64,000 bases of DNA from Tretioscincus oriximinensis. Taxonomy: Eukaryota > Chordata > Lepidosauria > Squamata > Gymnophthalmidae. Below, piece after piece: positions 60,946-64,000 of the stretch. The notes beneath the pieces are model-generated. The model had not been told where the DNA came from, did not search any database, and worked only from the letters and a program-made list of their open reading frames with translations. The position numbers and the translations under genes are program-made. Each line of letters begins with the position of its first letter. Position 1 is the stretch's first letter. The DNA is taken from NCBI GenBank assembly GCA_022410635.1, contig JAJVDF010000133.1, positions 1,583,418 through 1,647,417 on the forward strand, written 5' to 3'.

Positions 60946-63900
60946 CTTTAATCGCAGCCTTGAATCTGGCCACGAGGTGGCGCCTTCTACCCTCTTCATA
61001 AGTACTCATCAGCTGTCAGCTTTGCCCAGGGCCCCGTGTCAATGTCCGGGTTCTTAAAATAATTTGAGGCTGCGGGGTCTAAAAGCAGCCGTGGCTAAGT
61101 GTGCATAGGGGGTTGGTCCCTTTCACCTTCAGCATGCAGAGGGAAGAGACTGCAGTGAGGGTCTCTGCGTGCAGGTTGAAATCGTGCAGAATTCTAACAG
61201 AAGCCGCAGGATTCAAAAGCTTCTGGGTCCCACCTAAGAATGATTTCTTAGAGGAAGAGTGGAGCTGTAACTTCCTGCCTCTGCCCCCTGGTCCCCCTGC
61301 CTTCCAGGTGCCTCCTGCCTTTGCTACGCATTCGTTTCCCACAAAACCCATTCGCAGAGTCCAAGGGACAGGAGCACAATTAATGTTTGTGTACCTACTG
61401 AATTTCTGAAAGAATGAGTTAAAATATATATATATATTTAGGATTCTTTATTTTACTCTGATGATTCCATCTGTGAGAGGGGGGGGGGGGGGGGGGAAGC
61501 AGGAAAACCTCCCAGTGAATCACAGTTAGTTTATTCTTCCTCTTCTCTTCCTTGGAATAATGGCATTTGCAGGCCCATCCAGCCAGACGTTACTCAGAGC
61601 CTGTGGCCTGATGTCATCCCATTATCTGGAAAGGGGGGGGGGGAAGAGGGAAGGAGCCCAAGAGGGAGCCAGGCAGAGATGAAAGAGAAACAGCTCTGGC
61701 TTCCCACGGGTTGATTTGCACAGGAGTTTTTGCTTGGTTTTGTGCAGTTGCTGAAAAGACTGGTTTAAAAATAAACCTGTCTGGCATCTTCAACTGAGCC
61801 TGTTTGCAATGATCACTTAGCTCTGGGCTACAGCAACTGATTAAGGTCTGATCCTGGTACAAAGGATCAAGAGGGACAGCATGGGGTGTCCTGCCTCCTG
61901 AGCCCATCGCCACTGTTCTGCAAACATGAGAAATTGCATGGACTAAGCAGTTTAATCAGTTCTTCCNCGGAGCACCGTTATCAGGGCGCTTCACTAGGGA
62001 GCTCTGAGTGGAGAAGACGTGTTTGCTGTGGCTAAGCATTGTGGCATCTGTAGTCTAAGGAGGGGCTTATGCAGCCAGGATGTGTCTGCAGGTAGTGACT
62101 TTGCTTAATTAGCAAAGGCATGGATAGCTCAGTTGCTTAGGAATTGTCTCTCGTCTGGGAGATCGGGTTTCTAAGCCCTGTGTCGGACGTGGGGAGGGGT
62201 GAGCACCTTCCACTAGCTGTAGCTCTGGTCAACCCAGCTATTCGAAAGCAGGAACTGCAAGAAATTGCAACTGACTGCAAGTAGATACATGGGAACCACC
62301 AGAATCTGGTGGGGAAGATAGAATGTCAGCCTTCGGGCAAAATACCCTTGTAAGCCGCTTTGAGTCCCTTTGAAAGGTGAGAAAAGCGGGGTATAAGAAC
62401 CCAGTTCTTCTTTTTCTTAATTATAACTAAGGTCCTAGAGACTTTAAGCCAGAAGCGAGACTTGGAAATCTTTAAATCTGGAAATCTGGACATATAAGGA
62501 GAGCTTCTGTGCTCTTAACCAGGAGAAGAAGGTGGGGCTGAGTCCCAAACCTTTCTGAATCTCCTTTACTATTTGAGCACCAGGGGACCAACCTGTAGGG
62601 AAGAATAAACCAGCTGTTCTGGGCCTGCCTCTGCCCCACTTCAAAGAGCTCCCATTTCCTGACAGCTCTAGCCCTGTAACACTACCCAGGCAGACAGTTG
62701 GCAACCAGCTGGTGTGAAAATAGCTCCGTCTCCTTGGTGGAGCTGGCAAATTGGGATCCTCTCTTGGATTCCTCTTGTCATCTGTGGAACGTGAAAGGAA
62801 GCTGGCCGGCTGGCTGGTTGGAGTATCCCCACTGCGCTGGACAATTTTGGTCAGACTAAAGGCTGGGAGCGGGAGGGGTCAGGAGAAATAAGACTCCTGC
62901 TTCCCTTCTTCGCATGAGGCATGTAGATGAAGCCGCCATCAGTCCACATGAAGGTGGATGGTGCCCACCTGGATATAAGGAAGGAGGTACCATAGGCTGT
63001 GCCACAGAGAGAGCAGTGAGGAAACAAAGTTGCTTCTTCTGAGAAGTGGGCAGGATTCAGTCCCATAACATTCCATTTGCCTTCCTTTTGGATATTCCAA
63101 GCAAGATGCCAGCTTAAGAATTGCTGAAAATAAGTCTGAAACATTGCAGTCAAGATTCCTCGTTCCTTGAGGAGCCACAAGCAAGATGCCACATGGCATA
63201 GTGCGCAGGGCACCCCCTTCCCCACAGAAACAAGCCTCCTGGCACATGCCTGCCCCTTGCCCTCCCCACCTTCCAAGCCAGGGACACCTGCTGCCCTACA
63301 ATCCTGTGCCTGACTCACTCCCCAGGGAGGCCCATGTGGTGCAGCTGAACTGCCCAGCCCCTTCCAGGGAGTCCAGGCATCCAAGGGTGGGATTCCATTC
63401 CATGCATATTGCTGCCCCACAGAGGGCCAGCTGTTCCCTCAGCCCTGGAAGCTGCTTCCCCTACCTTCCCAGTCGCAGACACAGAAATAGAAACCTGTGC
63501 TATGGATACTGGGGGTCCAAGGAGGCACCAAGATGTGCTCCCAATGCTTTCCCTCCCTCCTGATCTACCAGTTTTACCTTGACGGAGAGACCCCGAAAGC
63601 CATTGGCTCTGCAGGAGACATGGTCTCCGGGGCTTGGTGTCTCTGGCTGGGCTGGAATAGGCCTTCCCTGAGTGGCCGGCCACATGCCCCATTGGCAGGC
63701 CCGCCTAGCAGGACTCGGAGGCTTCTGCCAGAAGGTAACCACTGAGCCAGGAAGTGGGAACCTCTGCCCCGGGTCCCCCTCCTTCCAGGTGCCTCCTGCC
63801 TTTGCTATGCCTTCCTTTAGAGAGCTTTAATCACAGCTGCTTTGGCAGGAAAATCCCCGTTTACGCTGTTTGTTGATGCCAGGAACTTTCTCTTAGGCTA

Positions 63901-64000
63901 AGGGTTTGTCAGGTTTTGTGTCTGAAATCTACCTGAGGGGTTTATCTTCTTTTTCTGGAGCCAGACAAATCTGTGGTGGCAAATTCAAAAGTACAGTGAA
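60946..64000. other. intergenic sequence at the right edge
   Basis: Apart from the SINE at 62113 and an AT repeat plus poly-G run near 61425-61496, no exon or named repeat was recognised. In human the next gene after CRABP2 is NES; no nestin exon is recognisable before the window ends. Confidence 0.45.
62113..62418 (+). mobile_element. tRNA-derived SINE, family B (plus)
   Basis: Full-length copy with the GGATAGCTCAGTTGCTTAGG head, GGGTTTCTAAGCCC B box, body AGAAATTGCAACTGACTGC and tail GCGGGGTATAAGAACCCAG with a TTC-rich end. Confidence 0.8.

Noticed and set aside
62113..62180. tRNA genes at the SINE heads
   Set aside because: The A and B boxes are present, but each sits in a complete SINE with the shared body and tail, and no cloverleaf with an anticodon stem is evident.
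60946..64000. nestin (NES), expected next to CRABP2 in human
   Set aside because: No intermediate-filament rod motif or long acidic repeat frame was seen in this stretch. It may lie beyond the window or elsewhere.

Overview
The window looks like nuclear DNA from a reptile, most likely a squamate. Genes are split into short exons with GT-AG introns, several lie in GC-rich CpG islands, and the spaces between them are full of CR1-type and L2-type LINE fragments, two tRNA-derived SINE families, a Tc1-type transposon and hAT elements. The gene content matches the vertebrate block that is on chromosome 1q22-q23 in human (MRPL24, METTL25B, ISG20L2, CRABP2), in the same order and relative orientation as I recall for human, but the species cannot be named from sequence alone.

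Layout. 1-314: intron and last coding exon of MRPL24 (+). 477-3931: METTL25B (RRNAD1) on the minus strand, eight coding exons, converging on MRPL24 and starting in a CpG island. 4.3-7.2 kb: AT-rich repeats (LINE with a SINE inside it, a second SINE, a 94-bp-arm inverted repeat). 7.2-11.1 kb: ISG20L2 (+), CpG-island promoter, three coding exons, with an LTR-like insertion ending about 35 bp before exon 2. 11.1-31 kb: a long gene-poor stretch with a 2.2 kb Tc1-type transposon carrying two later insertions, an hAT element with an 8-bp target duplication, an L2-like reverse-transcriptase remnant and CR1 pieces. 31.1-40.05 kb: CRABP2 (+), four coding exons, with an assembly gap in its upstream region. 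43.2-44.45 kb: a CpG island with no recognisable gene. 49.8-57.5 kb: a complete DNAJA-family Hsp40 gene (-), seven coding exons, with its own CpG island. 57.96-64 kb: repeats and otherwise featureless sequence.

How it fits together. The four named genes are unrelated in job (mitochondrial ribosome, a putative methyltransferase, nucleolar 3'-5' exonuclease, retinoic-acid carrier) and share only ancestral linkage. The most interesting point is the DNAJA gene beside CRABP2. In human, DNAJA4 lies beside CRABP1 on chromosome 15q25, a region related to 1q22 by ancient genome duplication, and I know of no DNAJA gene at 1q22. This window may therefore preserve the CRABP2-side duplicate (ohnologue) of DNAJA4. 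No undescribed molecular machine is evident; most other unusual structure is nested transposable elements and possible regulatory palindromes.

Limits: exon boundaries were read by eye from splice signals, reading-frame continuity and remembered family sequence; no database search was possible.
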